64,000 nucleotides of DNA, taken from assembly GCA_947471745.1 (NCBI GenBank), contig CANJKZ010000080.1, forward strand, positions 1,719,501 through 1,783,500, given 5' to 3'. The notes beneath the pieces are model-generated. The model was given only the letters and a program-made list of their open reading frames with translations. It searched no databases and was not told where the DNA came from. The translations under genes and the position numbers were made by a program. Positions 32,404 to 43,724 of the stretch are shown one piece after another; position 1 is the first letter of the stretch; every line of letters begins with the position of its first letter. Origin of the DNA: Closterium sp. Naga37s-1. Its lineage: Eukaryota; Streptophyta; Zygnematophyceae; Desmidiales; Closteriaceae.

Positions 32404-34743
32404 CCTGCGGCTCCCACTACTGCTGCTGCGGCGCCTGTGCCTGACGGACAGGCCACGGCTGCATCCGCCTCTGCCGGCAAGCGAATGGCCTCATCATCAT
32501 CAGCAGCAGCAGCGAGGAGGCAGATGGTGGCGGCGCTGGGGCAAGGCGAGTGGCAGCGCCTGCTGCGCCTGCTGGGGGAGGCACACGCCGTGGCCTTTGG
32601 GGGCCACGACGGTCTGCCTCTCCCTCCCCTGACCGCCTTGGGAGAAGCCGAGGCAGCAGGCACGGTTGCAAGTAGGCAGGCAGCAGCAGCGGGAGCAGTA
32701 CCAGCACCACCACCAGCAGCTGAAACAGGAGCGGCAGCAGCAGGAGGAGGAGGAGGAAGAGCAGCAGCAGCATTGCCACCAGCAGCAGGAGCAACGCCGC
32801 TGTTCACTTTGCAGCAGTCAGTGCTGTGGCCGCCTGCATGTGACGCGTGGGAACAGACTGCTAGAGACATGGGCGGGTGAGGCATGGGCGGGTGAGGCAT
32901 CTCCCCTCTGGTTATCCCAACTCTGATGAAGCATGTCATGTACTTCTCCTTCCCCCCTGCTGTCCTCCCCTGCTCCCCTACCCTCTGCTCTCCTCTGCGC
33001 CCCTCTGCCCCCCTCCCCGTCCTCGCCGCACCTCACACCACCTCGCCAGGAGTGTGCCATTCAAGCCACGGCATGTGAGGCAGCATGCGTGCATCCGCGC
33101 CCGAGTGGTACTGCTGCACCCCCTCCTTGGCGCTCTGCTGTGTGCTCGTGCGTGTCGTGTCGGGTCATTTCATCTCCCCACTCCCCCCCTCTCCCCGCCT
33201 CTCCTCCCCTCGCCCCACCTGGCCAGGAGTGTGCCATTTGAGCCGCGCCATGTGAAGCAGCAGGCGTCCATCCTCGCCAACCTGGCCCGCGTGGGTCTGC
33301 TGCGCCCCCTGCCGCGCCCGCGCACGGTTGAGCGCCCAGCAACACAGACAGGCGCGCAGGCAGAGGGGGGTGCAGTGGTGCAGGGAGGGGCGCAAAGAGG
33401 CAGCAGCCCAGCAGGGCGCGTGAGAGGGGCAGCAGAGCAGGCAGGGGGGGAAGAGGCGGGGCAGCAGCGTGGGGGCGAAGCGGCGGTGGAGAAGCGGTCC
33501 CTCGCCGGGGGGGCTGCAGCCGTGCAGCACGCAGGGGAGGAGGAGGGGCGGCACGGTGGGCACAAGGGGCTGGAGGTCACAGTGCACGAGGGCGAGAGCA
33601 GGGGCGATGGCGGGGGCGATGGCGACAGCGAGGGGTCGGGCAGGGTGTATGTGGAGCTGGGCGCGGGCAGGGGGTACCTGACTCACATGCTGTGCTCGTG
33701 CTTCCTCGCCCGCCATGTGGTGCTCGTTGAACGCCGCGCCTACAAGTTCAAGGTGGGGATGGGAGGAGGGGTGGGGCAGCGGAGGGGTGGGAGAGGAGTG
33801 GGTGGGAGAGAGGAGGGGTGGGGGAGAGGAGTGGGGCAGAGGAGGGGTGGGAGAGGAGTGGGTGGGAGAGAGGAGGGTGGGGAGAGGAGGGGTGGGAGAG
33901 GAGGGGAGAGGGGGATTGGGAGGGCAGACGGGGGGACAGAGAAAGGGAGGTGGGAGGGAGGTGGGAGGGAGGTGGGAGAAGAAGGGCTGTACGTGGTTGG
34001 TAAGTCATGTAAGTGGGTGTAGGTTGGGTTGAATGGGTGTGCAAGGAGGGGCGAATGTGCCATGCTGCCATGGTCAGCACATGGTGACACTTTTGAGAAT
34101 TCTCAGAAGGGAAAGTGGGAATGGAGGAGCGACTCACCGGCCCTTTTTTCCTTCTCCTCAGAAACAGGCATGCTGAGTGGGGTTGGCACGCGTGTGACAT
34201 CCTCACTCCTCGTTGCCTCCCCCCTTTCATCGTCTCTCTAGCCCACGTTTTAATCTCTAACCTTCACCTCACCCTCGAAGGGTCCTTTATTGATAGAAGC
34301 ATTGGGATACAAACAATAGGGCAGACTGGTGGGTGCAGCAATGCACGGATGGCACGACCTACTATACTAGTCTACCCCACCCTCCCCTATTTCTCCCTCA
34401 TTTCCTACTTCTTCTCTCAATCCCACCTTACCTCCCACTTCCTCTCCCACTCCCCGCAACCCCCAGGCTCCTCTGCCCCTTCCCTTCTCCCCCTGTTCAT
34501 CTCCCTTCCTCCCGTTTTCTCACTAATGTTATCTCTTCCACCTCCCCATCTCTTCTTGTTTTCGTATCCCAACCCCCCAACTGCCCCCCGGTCAACTCTC
34601 GTTGGCCCCGACACATTCTCCCATTGCAGGCCGATCGCGCTTTGAGGAAACTTCCAGGAGTTAGCCTGATGCGCGTCCGAGTTGACAGTAAGACTCTCAG
34701 ATCGTGCCTTGCAGCATGGGCATGGGCATGGGCATGGGCATGG

Positions 34744-34775
<32 letters not shown>

Positions 34776-36442
34776 GAAGCACCCTGATTGCCACATTAGC
34801 ACGCTGGTCATCACCAAGCAAGCACCTCTCCAACGCTCACTTCCTCTCCAATACCAACCTTCTCTCCGCTCGCCCGCCTCTCCCCAACTACCCCTCTCCC
34901 ATCCACCCCTCTTCCATCCATCCCTCCATGTATCCGCCGCCCCATGCAGTCGCGGATCTGCAGCTGGCAGCGCTGCCGAGCCTAGAGGGGCGCCTCCTGG
35001 TGGCAATCAGCAAGCACCTCTGCGGCCCCGCCACAGGTGAGACGTGACGTGGGGTGTGCAGGAGATAGCTGCTCCCCGCCACAGGTGCGCTGCTCCCCGC
35101 CACAGGTGCGCTGCTCCCCGCCACAGGTGCGCTGCTCCCCGCCACAGGTGCGCTGCTCCCCATTACTGGCCAAGCACCTCTGCTCCCCAGGGCATGTGCG
35201 GTGCTTCTGAAGGCTCTCGCGTGTGACATGTGGGGTGGTGGCATGTGGGGTGGTGGCATGTGGGGTGGTGGCATGTGGGGTGGTGGTATGTGGGGTGGTG
35301 GCATGTGGGGTGGTGGCATGTGGGGTGGTGGCATGTGGGGTGGTGGCATGTGGGGTGGTGGCATGTGGGGTGGTGGCATGTGGGGTGGTGGCATGTGGGG
35401 TGGTGGCATGTGGGGTGGTGGCATGTGGGGTGGTGGCATGTGGGGTGGTGGCATGTGGGGTGGTGGCATGTGGGGTGGTGGCATGTGGGGTGGTGGCATG
35501 TGGGGTGGTGGCATGTGGGGTGGTGGCATGTGGGGTGGTGGCATGTGACCTACAGTTTGGGGGTCCACAGGTGAGACGTGAGGTGGAGTGTGGGGGAGGT
35601 TCTTTGTGGGGGTGGGGGATTGGAGGAGGGTATGGCTGGGGAAAGGAATGCCCCAGTATTTCATTTCAACTGCTTCGTCCTCCCTCTCCTCCCGTCGCTG
35701 CTCTGTCACATGTGGCCATGCAGACTTGGCCCTTAGGTGCTGCCTGAACGCCTCACAGACAAGCCAACCCAGTCAACCGGGTCAACCAGGTCAGCAGGGT
35801 CAACCCAGTGAAGAGAGTCAACTCAGTCAAGGTCAACAGGAACCCAGTCAGAAGGGTCAACAGGGTCAACCCAGTCAAGAGAGGCATCAGGGAACGCGCC
35901 TGGCAGGGCTAGCCATTGCTACGTGCTGCCATCACCTGTGCGACTGGGATTCTTATGTCAGTAAGTGACTGTATTAAGGGTGACTGTATGAAGTCATAAC
36001 ACGCCCATGCATGCATGGCAGCATGCATGCATGGCAACATGCGTGCATGGCAGCATGCGTGCATGGCAGCATGTGTGCATGGCAGCATGTGTGCATGGCG
36101 ACCTTTCGAACAGAATGTGAACCATGGGACATGCAGTAGGAGGTGTGTCTTCATTTCCTTCCTGCTTCTCGCCTTCCCTCCTTCCCTTGTTGCTTCACCC
36201 TCTCCCTCTCTCCTCCCCTTGTTCCCTCTTCCCCCCCTTCTCGCCTCTCCCCTCCCCCAGACCCGGCCTTCTTCACGCGACTGGGCTTCACCCCATCAGA
36301 CTTTGCAGCGGTGGCATGGATGAGCAGCTGGGCGCTGCTGGAGGAAGGTAAGGGCGCAGGAGGGGGCGGTGACGGTGTGGATGGGAAGAGCATGGGAGGT
36401 GGTGAGGAGGAGGGCCAAGATGCAGGTGAGGTGGCCGGTGGT

Positions 36443-36494
<52 letters not shown>

Positions 36495-36847
36495 CAGGAG
36501 TTGTCCGTTCAGAAGCAGCGGTAGCAGCCAAGCGGAATGGAATAGAAGTGGGGAAGGAAGGTATGGAGGAAGATCAGCCACAGGAGGCAGCAGCAGCAGC
36601 ATCAGCAAAGGCAGCAAGCAGGCCAACCCCGTGGTTCGCGCATCTGTCAGTGGAGCACAAGGTGCAGGTGGGGAGGGCGTGCAAGATGCTGATAGATGCG
36701 GGGCGCCTGGAGTGGCTGCAAGGCAGGGGGCTGGGGATGGAGTATGTGGAGTACACCACTGCTGATGTGTCGCCTGAAAACAGGATGCTGCTTGCTGTTG
36801 GGAACCAAGAAAAACAGAAGGATGCATTTGGGAGCAGGCTCGAGTAG
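30848..36847 (+). CDS. TRM13: tRNA 2'-O-methyltransferase TRM13
   Basis: Homologue of Trm13/TRMT13, which 2'-O-methylates position 4 of the acceptor stem of certain tRNAs. Model: exons 30848-31269, 31778-31843, 32157-32876, 33227-33752, 34630-34687, 34950-35036, 35724-35960, 36261-36847; all phases agree, about 900 aa. Family marks in order: CCCH finger split over exons 1-2 (CGLWLAKKGRAC, then FCGNH); CHHC finger (CPVDPS, then HTILASEVQLHVAKCP) split over exons 2-3; AYFKGGLNAR; VKQQASILANL; the SAM-binding motif VELGAGRGYLTH (about 545); AISKHLCGPATD (about 617); the CCHHLCDWDSY motif (about 694); and ENRMLLA near the end. Poly-Ala tracts in exons 3 and 8 and Gly/Glu-rich and Gln-rich inserts explain its length beyond the usual 450-500 aa. 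The start at 30848 is the likeliest but not certain. Confidence 0.9.
31287..31575 (+). repeat. Degenerate CTAGGGTTT repeats with a second zinc-finger exon copy
   Basis: Repeats of roughly GCTTTCTAGGGTTT, resembling the plant telomere unit TTTAGGG, fill most of TRM13 intron 1. Embedded at about 31351-31410 is a near-perfect second copy of the 3' end of exon 1 (WLAKKGRACSSRRKPGH), 134 bp downstream of the first and with an equivalent in-phase donor. The copy lacks the first finger Cys. Confidence 0.75.
33045..33150 (+). repeat. Decoy copy of the TRM13 exon 4 start
   Basis: Matches 33222 onward at an offset of 177 bp, including the acceptor GCCAG and the codons for SVPF-PRHV-Q. The downstream copy keeps the family motif VKQQASILANL; this one has decayed to an unrelated frame, so it is the dead copy. 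Confidence 0.8.
33756..34005 (+). repeat. G-rich minisatellite in TRM13 intron 4
   Basis: Degenerate GGTGGGAGAGGAGTGGG-type units. Open frames on both strands here are repeat translations, not genes. Confidence 0.75.
34717..34776 (+). repeat. GGGCAT hexanucleotide array in TRM13 intron 5
   Basis: About nine units of GGGCAT with one interruption, starting 30 bases after the exon 5 donor. Confidence 0.85.
35031..35581 (+). repeat. Two minisatellites at the TRM13 exon 6 donor
   Basis: Four to five 21-bp units each repeat the exon edge CCGCCACAG with GTGCG (about 35085-35160). They are followed by about 21 copies of a 15-bp unit, GTGGGGTGGTGGCAT (35226-35548). The block is bracketed by two copies of CCACAGGTGAGACGTGA (35031 and 35565); the first is the real exon 6 donor. 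Open frames through the 15-bp array (Met-Trp-Gly or Met-Pro-His repeats) are not genes. Confidence 0.85.
36003..36105 (+). repeat. GCATGC-rich tandem repeat in TRM13 intron 7
   Basis: Repeated GCAGCATGCGTGCATG-type units of about 16 bp, begun 40 bases after the exon 7 donor. Confidence 0.8.
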
Positions 36848-36970
36848 TTGCTATTGAAGTCGTAGTACCCGTATGCAGTTACCGTACTACCAGTAATGGT
36901 TTGTCGGAAATAATTTAATCCTGTTTTCATGTGATTTTTTTGCAGCAGTGCCCTTATCTGCAGTGAATTT

Positions 36971-37102
36971 TGTCAAAACATATGCACGTTATTATCTAGG
37001 CTATATTGGGGCTAGCCTTAGGGGGTACACAAATCATCTCGACACTCTAGTTTTGTACCCCAACCTTGACCTAATGACATCATTCCTGCCTAGCTTCTAA
37101 GA
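36971..37102 (+). repeat. Copia C 5' LTR (132 bp)
   Basis: TGTCAAAACA to TTCTAAGA, abutting the primer site. Differs from the 3' LTR at about two positions. Confidence 0.93.
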
Positions 37103-37761
37103 TGGTATCAGAGCAGAAGGTCTTTAGGACCTAAGTTTAGGGCCCACCGGTTACCGCGTTACCTCACCTGCCTGCCTGCCTGCCTTACCTGCTGCCCGCG
37201 CGCGCCTCGGCTGCACGCGCGCGAATCTTTTTTTTAGCGCGCGCTGCTGCTGCAGCCACCTCCGCAGCCCGCTGCAGCGCCGCGCGCCGCGCCTGCAGCC
37301 TGCGCCGAGCCCGCGTCGCCCGCGCGCGGCTTGCAGCTGCCCCGCGCACCGCTCGCGCAGCCCGCGACGAGCCCGCGCAGCCCGCCGCCGCGTGCAGCCC
37401 GCAACCGCGCGCAGCCCGTCGCCTCGCGCAACCCGCAGCCGCGCGTGCCCTGCCCCGCGCGCCGCGTCTGCCGCCTGAGCAGCCCGCTGCTGCTCCGCTA
37501 GCTGCCTTAGGAGCGCGCGCGGCCTGCTGCTGCCTCGCGCGCCGCCTTAGGAGCTCGCGTGCGGCCCACTGCTGCCCCGCACGCCGCTGTAGGAGCCCGC
37601 GTGCGGCCCGCTGCTGCAGCCTACGCGCGGCCTGCTACTGCCCCGCGCGCTGCCTGAGCTGCCTTTGCCTGCTGCCTACTGCCTGTTGCCTGCTGCCTTT
37701 GCCTTTGCCTGCTGCCTGCTGCCTACTGCCTTTGCCTACTGGCTTTACCTGCGCTGCGATT
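37103..37761 (+). other. Copia C leader
   Basis: Primer site, then a small inverted repeat (AGGTC...GACCT), then GGGCCCACCG at about 37140, then about 600 bp of CTGCC/GCGCGC-rich sequence with short tandem repeats ending at the gag ATG 37762. A related piece of this leader is inserted at 61829-62565. Confidence 0.8.
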
Positions 37762-38690
37762 ATGGCGACGCTTAATGTTCTCGCGTTTGAGTCTGACGGT
37801 CGCCCGATAGAGTTCGCTGTCTGGCTTGACGATCTCCAACTTTTTCTTCTGACCGATGCCAAAGACGGCGTTTCACTGTTCGATTACGTGTCTGGCACTG
37901 CCGTTGCTCCTGCTGCCGATCACTGAGCGCGCGCATTTCAGCCAGCACAAAACTGCTAAGGCACTGTACGACGCTGTAGTTGCGCGCTACTCCTCCCCGG
38001 CCACTGCAGCCCTAGGACGGCTCATGCTACCCTACCTGTTCCCGACCTGTCCTTGTTTACCACTGCTGAGGACCTCATTTCTCACCTTCGCACTAGTGAC
38101 ACTCGCTTTCGTGCCGCCCTTCCAAGCCGAGTTCTGCGCCGCAAACCCCCCCCCCCCCCCGATGTACTTCACTCTCTATTTCCTCGTCACCCGCCTCCCT
38201 GACACTCTTAGCTCCGTCAGGGACCACTTCCTAGCCCTAGACCCTACCACTGTCACTGTCGCCGACTTCGAGAAGCACCTCCTTGCAGCAGAGAAGAACA
38301 TCCTCGCTGTAGGTGCTCCTCGTGGTACTCCTCGCTCTCCCCTCTTTGAGGGGTGCTCCCCCTCCCCTCTTACCCCGTCCTACGCCTCCGCAGCTGCTGC
38401 TGTCGATCTCCTTGGTGCTGAGAAGGTCGCAGCTGCTTCCGCTCCTAGTGGGAAGCGCAGCGGCTCCAGGGGAGGCAAGGGTGGCAGGGGTGGCGGACGT
38501 GGCGGTGGAGGGGGCGGTGGTGGAGGCGGCGGGGGAGGTGAAGGTGGTGGGGGTGGTCGTGGGGGTGGAGGTGGTGGTGGGGTCGGTGGTGGTGCCGGGA
38601 GCGGTGGCGGTGGCGGCGGCGGTGGTGGCGGAGGGGGGAGTGGTGGTGGCAGTGGTGGTGGGGGCTTGGGTGACACCAGTGGTGGCCAGG

Positions 38691-38751
<61 letters not shown>

Positions 38752-41700
38752 GCAGCAGCGTCAGCGCCAGACCCCCACTTCCCAGCAGCTTCATGACTGG
38801 TATGCCGGGCGTGGGGCGTCTGGGGGTCCTGGTCGCTGCCCCTATATCATTCGCGCAGGTCCCCGCGCTGGTCGCCAGTGCACCGGCTTTCACACTGAGT
38901 ACCGCTGCTTCGCTCGGCTTAGCGACGCCTGGCGCGTCAAGTTTCCTGATGCTACTGAGTTCCCCAACTGGGCAGACCTGCTTAGACGTGATGTACCTAT
39001 CTTTGATCTTGACTATGATGCTATCCTTGCTGCCATGTATGCATTGACTGTTAGTGCTGAGGGTGACTGCTACTTGTGTGTGCCGCCTGACCCCGGTATA
39101 GCCCTAGGTATAGCGCCTGCAGCTCTAGGTGCTTGTGAGTCTGCTCCCCCTGGTACTGCGTCCGCACAGGCCTTGCACACCTTTACACTTGACTCTGGTG
39201 CTTCCCGCTGTTTCTTTCACGACAGCACCATAGTCACTCCCCTCCCTGCACCTGTCCCTGTCTCACTGGCTGACCCCTCTAGGGGCCCAGTGCTTGCACG
39301 GCCTTCCACTGTGCTTCCGTGTCCGGCGGTCCCGTCTGGTGAGCTGTCTGGTCTCCACCTCCCCTCGTTCTCTACGAACTTGGTGAGCAACGCCGTTCTT
39401 CAGGATCACTGGGTTGACACCTTTACTCCTGGAGGACAGCGTGTGGCAATCTGCACGTGCTCCCGGACCGGCCGTCACCTGGCCACGTTCACACGTGCGC
39501 CTGGGTCCAGTCTGTACACCCTCACCACTGCGTCGCGCTCCACCCCTTTGTCTCCCCAGCTGTACGCATCTGCTCAGGTAGCTACCCAGTGTGAGTGTCG
39601 CCGGCTGTCGCACGACACTCTCCTGTGGCACCACCGCCTTGGTCACCCCTCGCCTTCGTAGCATGCACTCCCGCTTCCTGGTCTCTGGCCTACCCAGGTC
39701 TCTGCCTGCCCTCCCTCCCTCGCCTGAGCCGCCCTGCATTCCGTGCGTCGAGGGGCGGCAGCGCGCCGCTCCTCACTCCTCCTCGTTCCCTCCCACAGAG
39801 GCTCCATTGCAGACTCTCCACCTGGACGTGTGGGGCCCAGCCCGCGTCCGTGGACAGGGCCACGAGCGGTACTTTCTGCTGCTCGTCGACGACTACAAGC
39901 GTTACACCACGGTCTTCCCCTTGCAGCGCAAGGGGGAGGTCCCTGATGTTTTGATCCCCTGGATCCGCGCTGTTCGTCGCCAGCTCCGCGAGCGGTTCCA
40001 GTCAGACTTTCCTGTCCTGCGTCTGCACTCTGACAGAGGTGGTGAGTTCTCCTCAGACCTCTTCGCAGCCTTCTGTGCGGAGCACGGCATCCGCCAGACG
40101 TTCACGCTTCCGGCCTCTCCGCAGCAGAATGGGGTTGCTGAACGCCGCATTGGCTTAGTCATGGAGGTCGCTCGTACCTCCATGATCCATGCGGCTGCCC
40201 CCCATTTTCTGTGGCCGTTTGCGGTCCCGTACGCCGCGCATCAGCTCAACCTCTGGCCCCGTGTCTCCTTGTCGGAGACCTCGCCCACACTGCTGTGGAC
40301 GGGGAAGGTTGGCGATGCGTCGCGTTTCCGAGTATGGGGTGCTCGTGCCTTTGTCCGCGATACCATCGCGGACAAGCTCTCCCCTCGCGCCATTCCCTGC
40401 GTCTTCCTTGGCTTTGTCCCTGACGCGCCTGGCAGGCAGTTTTACGACCCCGCCTCGCGCCGTGTCTTTCCGTCTCAGGACGTCACCTTTGACGAGTCAG
40501 TTCCCTTTTCCCATCTCTTTCCCTACCGCACTGCCCCTCGCCCCCCCCTCGCCGCTCTTTCTCGCCCCGGGTCCTCCCCTGGTAGACCCCCTCCCCGCGC
40601 CAGGTCCTGCTCCTTCAGGTGTCTCTCAGGTAGACCCTCCCGTACCTTCGCCTATTGAGGTCACTGGTGACTCAGGTCCTGCTGGGGGTGGTGCTGTCCC
40701 TGGGGGTACGGAGTTTGGGGGTGCGGAGCTTGGGGGTGCGGAGCGTTGGGGTGCTGAGCCTGGGGGTGTGGAGCCTGAGCGTGAGGACCCAGGAGGTGCT
40801 GAGACTGGGGGTGCAGAGTCTGGGGACACTGAGCCTGCGTGTGAGGAGCCTGAGGGTGCGGAGCCTGGAGGTGCTGAGCCTGCGCGTGACGAGCTTGGAG
40901 GTCCTGAGCCTGGGGGTGCTGCGTCTGGGGGTGCTGAGCCTGCGTGTGAGGAGCTTGTGGGTGCTGAGTCTGGGGGTGCGACGCCTGAGGGTTCTGATAC
41001 TGCTGTTACGCGGTCTCCTTGGAGTAGTCGTCTTCGTCCGCGTGTGCCTCTCACCTCACAGCAGCTGAACGACTGGTACGGTCGCCGTCAGGGTCGCGCT
41101 TCTGGAGCTCGGGGCTCTGCTGCTGGAGGTACTTCTGCTGACGTCACTGGAGCTCGGAGTGGTGCTGGTCCTTTGTCTACTGGAGGTGCTGGAGTCGCTG
41201 GTCCCGGGTGCTCGTCCTGGAGGTACTGGAGCTGCTGGGGCTGGAGGTGCTGTGTCTGAGGGTGCTACTGCTGGAGACCCTGGGTCTGGGGGTGCTGCTG
41301 CTAGAGGCACTGATGCTGGAGACCCTGGGACTGGAGGTGCCGGTTCTGGGGGTGCTACAGCTGGTGGAGCTGGTCCTGGAGGAGCTGGCGCTGAGGGTTT
41401 TGGAGCTGCTGGAGGTGCTGGAGCTGCTGAGGGTACTGGAGCTGCTGGAGGTGCTGGAGCTGCTGGTGCTGGTGGCACTGCACAGCCGCGCCTGTTCTTC
41501 GCTCCGCCGTCTCCGTCGTCTCAGCCACCGCCTGACTCTGCGCTTCGCCAGGTTCTCAGTCTCCCTTCGTCTACTGGTCTTCCGTTACAGCCTCGCTCAC
41601 CGCTGCCTGCTCCTTCTCCGTACACTGAGCAGGCAGGGGGCCTTGCTGAGCATCGTGAGCCTGCGTCGCGTCCTGTCTCGCCTATCCGTTCTGGTCGTTC

Positions 41701-43724
41701 CGGTCGTCGTGTTCCTCGTCAGCGTCAGCCGGCTGTCCCCGGCACCCACCTTGTAGTCTGTCGTCCTTCCTCTCCTCCGCCGCGTGTTCCTTTGCCATCT
41801 CCCCCTGCGTCCTCTCTGCCTGACGTTGCGGACCCTGAGTCTGACCAGTTTCGTACTGAGCACCCTACTGTCACGCGTCTGTTAGCCACTGTTGTCACTG
41901 ACCCGTCGTTTGAGTCCACTGCTGCGTCTGCCCTAGTCGCTGAGCTTGTCGACTTTGCTGCTGCTTGTCGTCTAGACTACGCTGCTAGTCTTGTTGCTGA
42001 GTCTGAGTCTGTCTATCCTCCGTCCGTCGGGGGTGAGTGTGCTCTTAGCACGGACGTCCTTGAGGACAGGCACGAGGACCTTGAGTGTCTTGCGGCCGCT
42101 GCGCCTCATCTCGTGGCCATGCTGCTTGCCCCTGAGGGAGACCCGGATGCACCAGACATCCCGACCCCGCGCTCTTACGCTGAGGCGATCGCGTGTGAGT
42201 ACTCTTCTCAGTGGCAGACAGCCATGGACGCAGAGATGGCATCCTGGAAGTCCATAGGCACGTACGTCGATGAGGTTCCCCCTCCCGGGGCGAACATCGT
42301 CGATGGCATGTGGATTTTCAGGGTGAAGCGGCCGCCAGGTTCTCCGCCTGTCTTCAAGGCTCGTTACGTTGCTCGAGGCTTCAGTCAGCGAGAGGGAGTT
42401 GACTTCTTCCAGACCTTCTCCCCCACCCCAAAGATGACCACTCTTCGGGTGCTGCTGCACGTTGGCACTCAGCGTGACTACGAGCTTCACTCGCTTGACT
42501 TCAGAACAGCTTTCTTACAGGGCAGCCTGCACGAGGAGATCTGGCTGCGCGCCCGCCTGGCTTCACTGGGTCGTTCCCTCGTGGTACCCAGTGGAGCCTC
42601 CGGCGGCCGGTCTACGGTCTGTGCCAGGCGCCACGTGAGTGGCACGACACACTGAGGACTACACTTGCGGCTCTTGGGTTTACTCCGTCGACTGCTGACC
42701 CGTCGCTGTTTCTGCGCACCGACACTTCACTGCCGCCGTTCTACATCCTCGTGTACGTCGACGACTTGGTCTTTGCCACTGCTGACACTGAGGCTCTCGC
42801 CCTGGTGAAGTCGGAGCTGCAGAAGAGACACACGTGCACAAACCTGGGTGCAGTTACCTTGGCTTGCAAATCACCCGGGACAGAGCACGCCGCACCATCA
42901 CCCTGACTCAGTCACACATGGTGCAGGAGGTCCTTCAGCGCTTCGAATTCACCTGGTCCTCGACACAGGCCACTCCTCTGGCTACAGGTCACTCGCTCTC
43001 AGCTCCACCTTCGGACGAGTCCGTAGAGCCGAGTGGTCCTTACCCAGAGCTAGTTGGCTGCCTCATGTACCTGATGACCTGCACTCGTCCTAACCTCGCG
43101 TACCCTCTTGGCCTTCTGGCTCGCTACGTGGCTCCTGGTCGGCACCGAAAGGTGCACATGGATGCTGCTAAGAGGGTACTGTGCTACTTGTGCAGTACAT
43201 CGGGCATGGGGCTCGTGCTTGGAGGACGGGCCGACGTTGTCCTCACTGGTCACTCGGACGCTTCTTGGGTGGACGACCAGGCTACGAAGCGGTCGTCACA
43301 GGGTTACACCTTCAGCCTTGGCTCTGGCTCTGTTTCTTGGCGTTCTACACGCTCGTCTTCAGTTCTCAGCTCCAGTTGTGAGGCTGAGATCTACGCCACA
43401 GCCATGGCTGCACAGGAGTTACGCTGGCTCACCTACCTGCTGACCGACCTGGGAGAGCGGCCTCGTTCTCCTCCAGTGCTGTACGTTGACAACAAGGCCG
43501 CCATTGCCTTGTGTCAGGAGCACAGACTGAAGCACAGAACGAAGCACATCGCTCTGCGCTACTTCCTGGCTCGAGAGTAGTAGCAGCGGGGTCAGCTTCG
43601 TCTTGCTCACGTGGCCACTCGGGCCAACACTGCTGATATATTCACCAATGCACTTCCGTCTGGTCATCATCAGCGTTTCTGCACTTTGTTAGGCCTTGTG
43701 CCCACGTTTCCTCACTTGCTGTAG
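37762..43724 (+). pseudogene. Copia C gag-pol, multiply broken
   Basis: Starts MATLNVLAFESDG. Relative to copia B, about 25 Gag residues are deleted just before a stop at 37924. Frameshifts follow near 38040-38130, 39655, 40550, 41200, 42570 and 42830, and a stop lies at 43578. Still recognisable are Gag, a Gly-rich tract then poly-Gln (38694-38750), the finger C-X13-C-X3-H-X4-C (about 38839-38908), protease DSGAS, integrase HHRLGHPS and its DDE core, EP-rich and Gly/Ala linkers, RT (YVDDLVF) and RNase H (GHSDASW). Confidence 0.9.

Noticed and set aside
33156..34090. Proline/serine-rich minus-strand ORFs opposite TRM13
   Set aside because: Antisense of a GC-rich coding exon and its G-rich intron; the sense frame carries the methyltransferase motif.
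35201..35747. ORFs of Met-Trp-Gly, Val-Ala-Cys or Met-Pro-His repeats
   Set aside because: They translate the 15-bp minisatellite inside a TRM13 intron, in five open frames at once.
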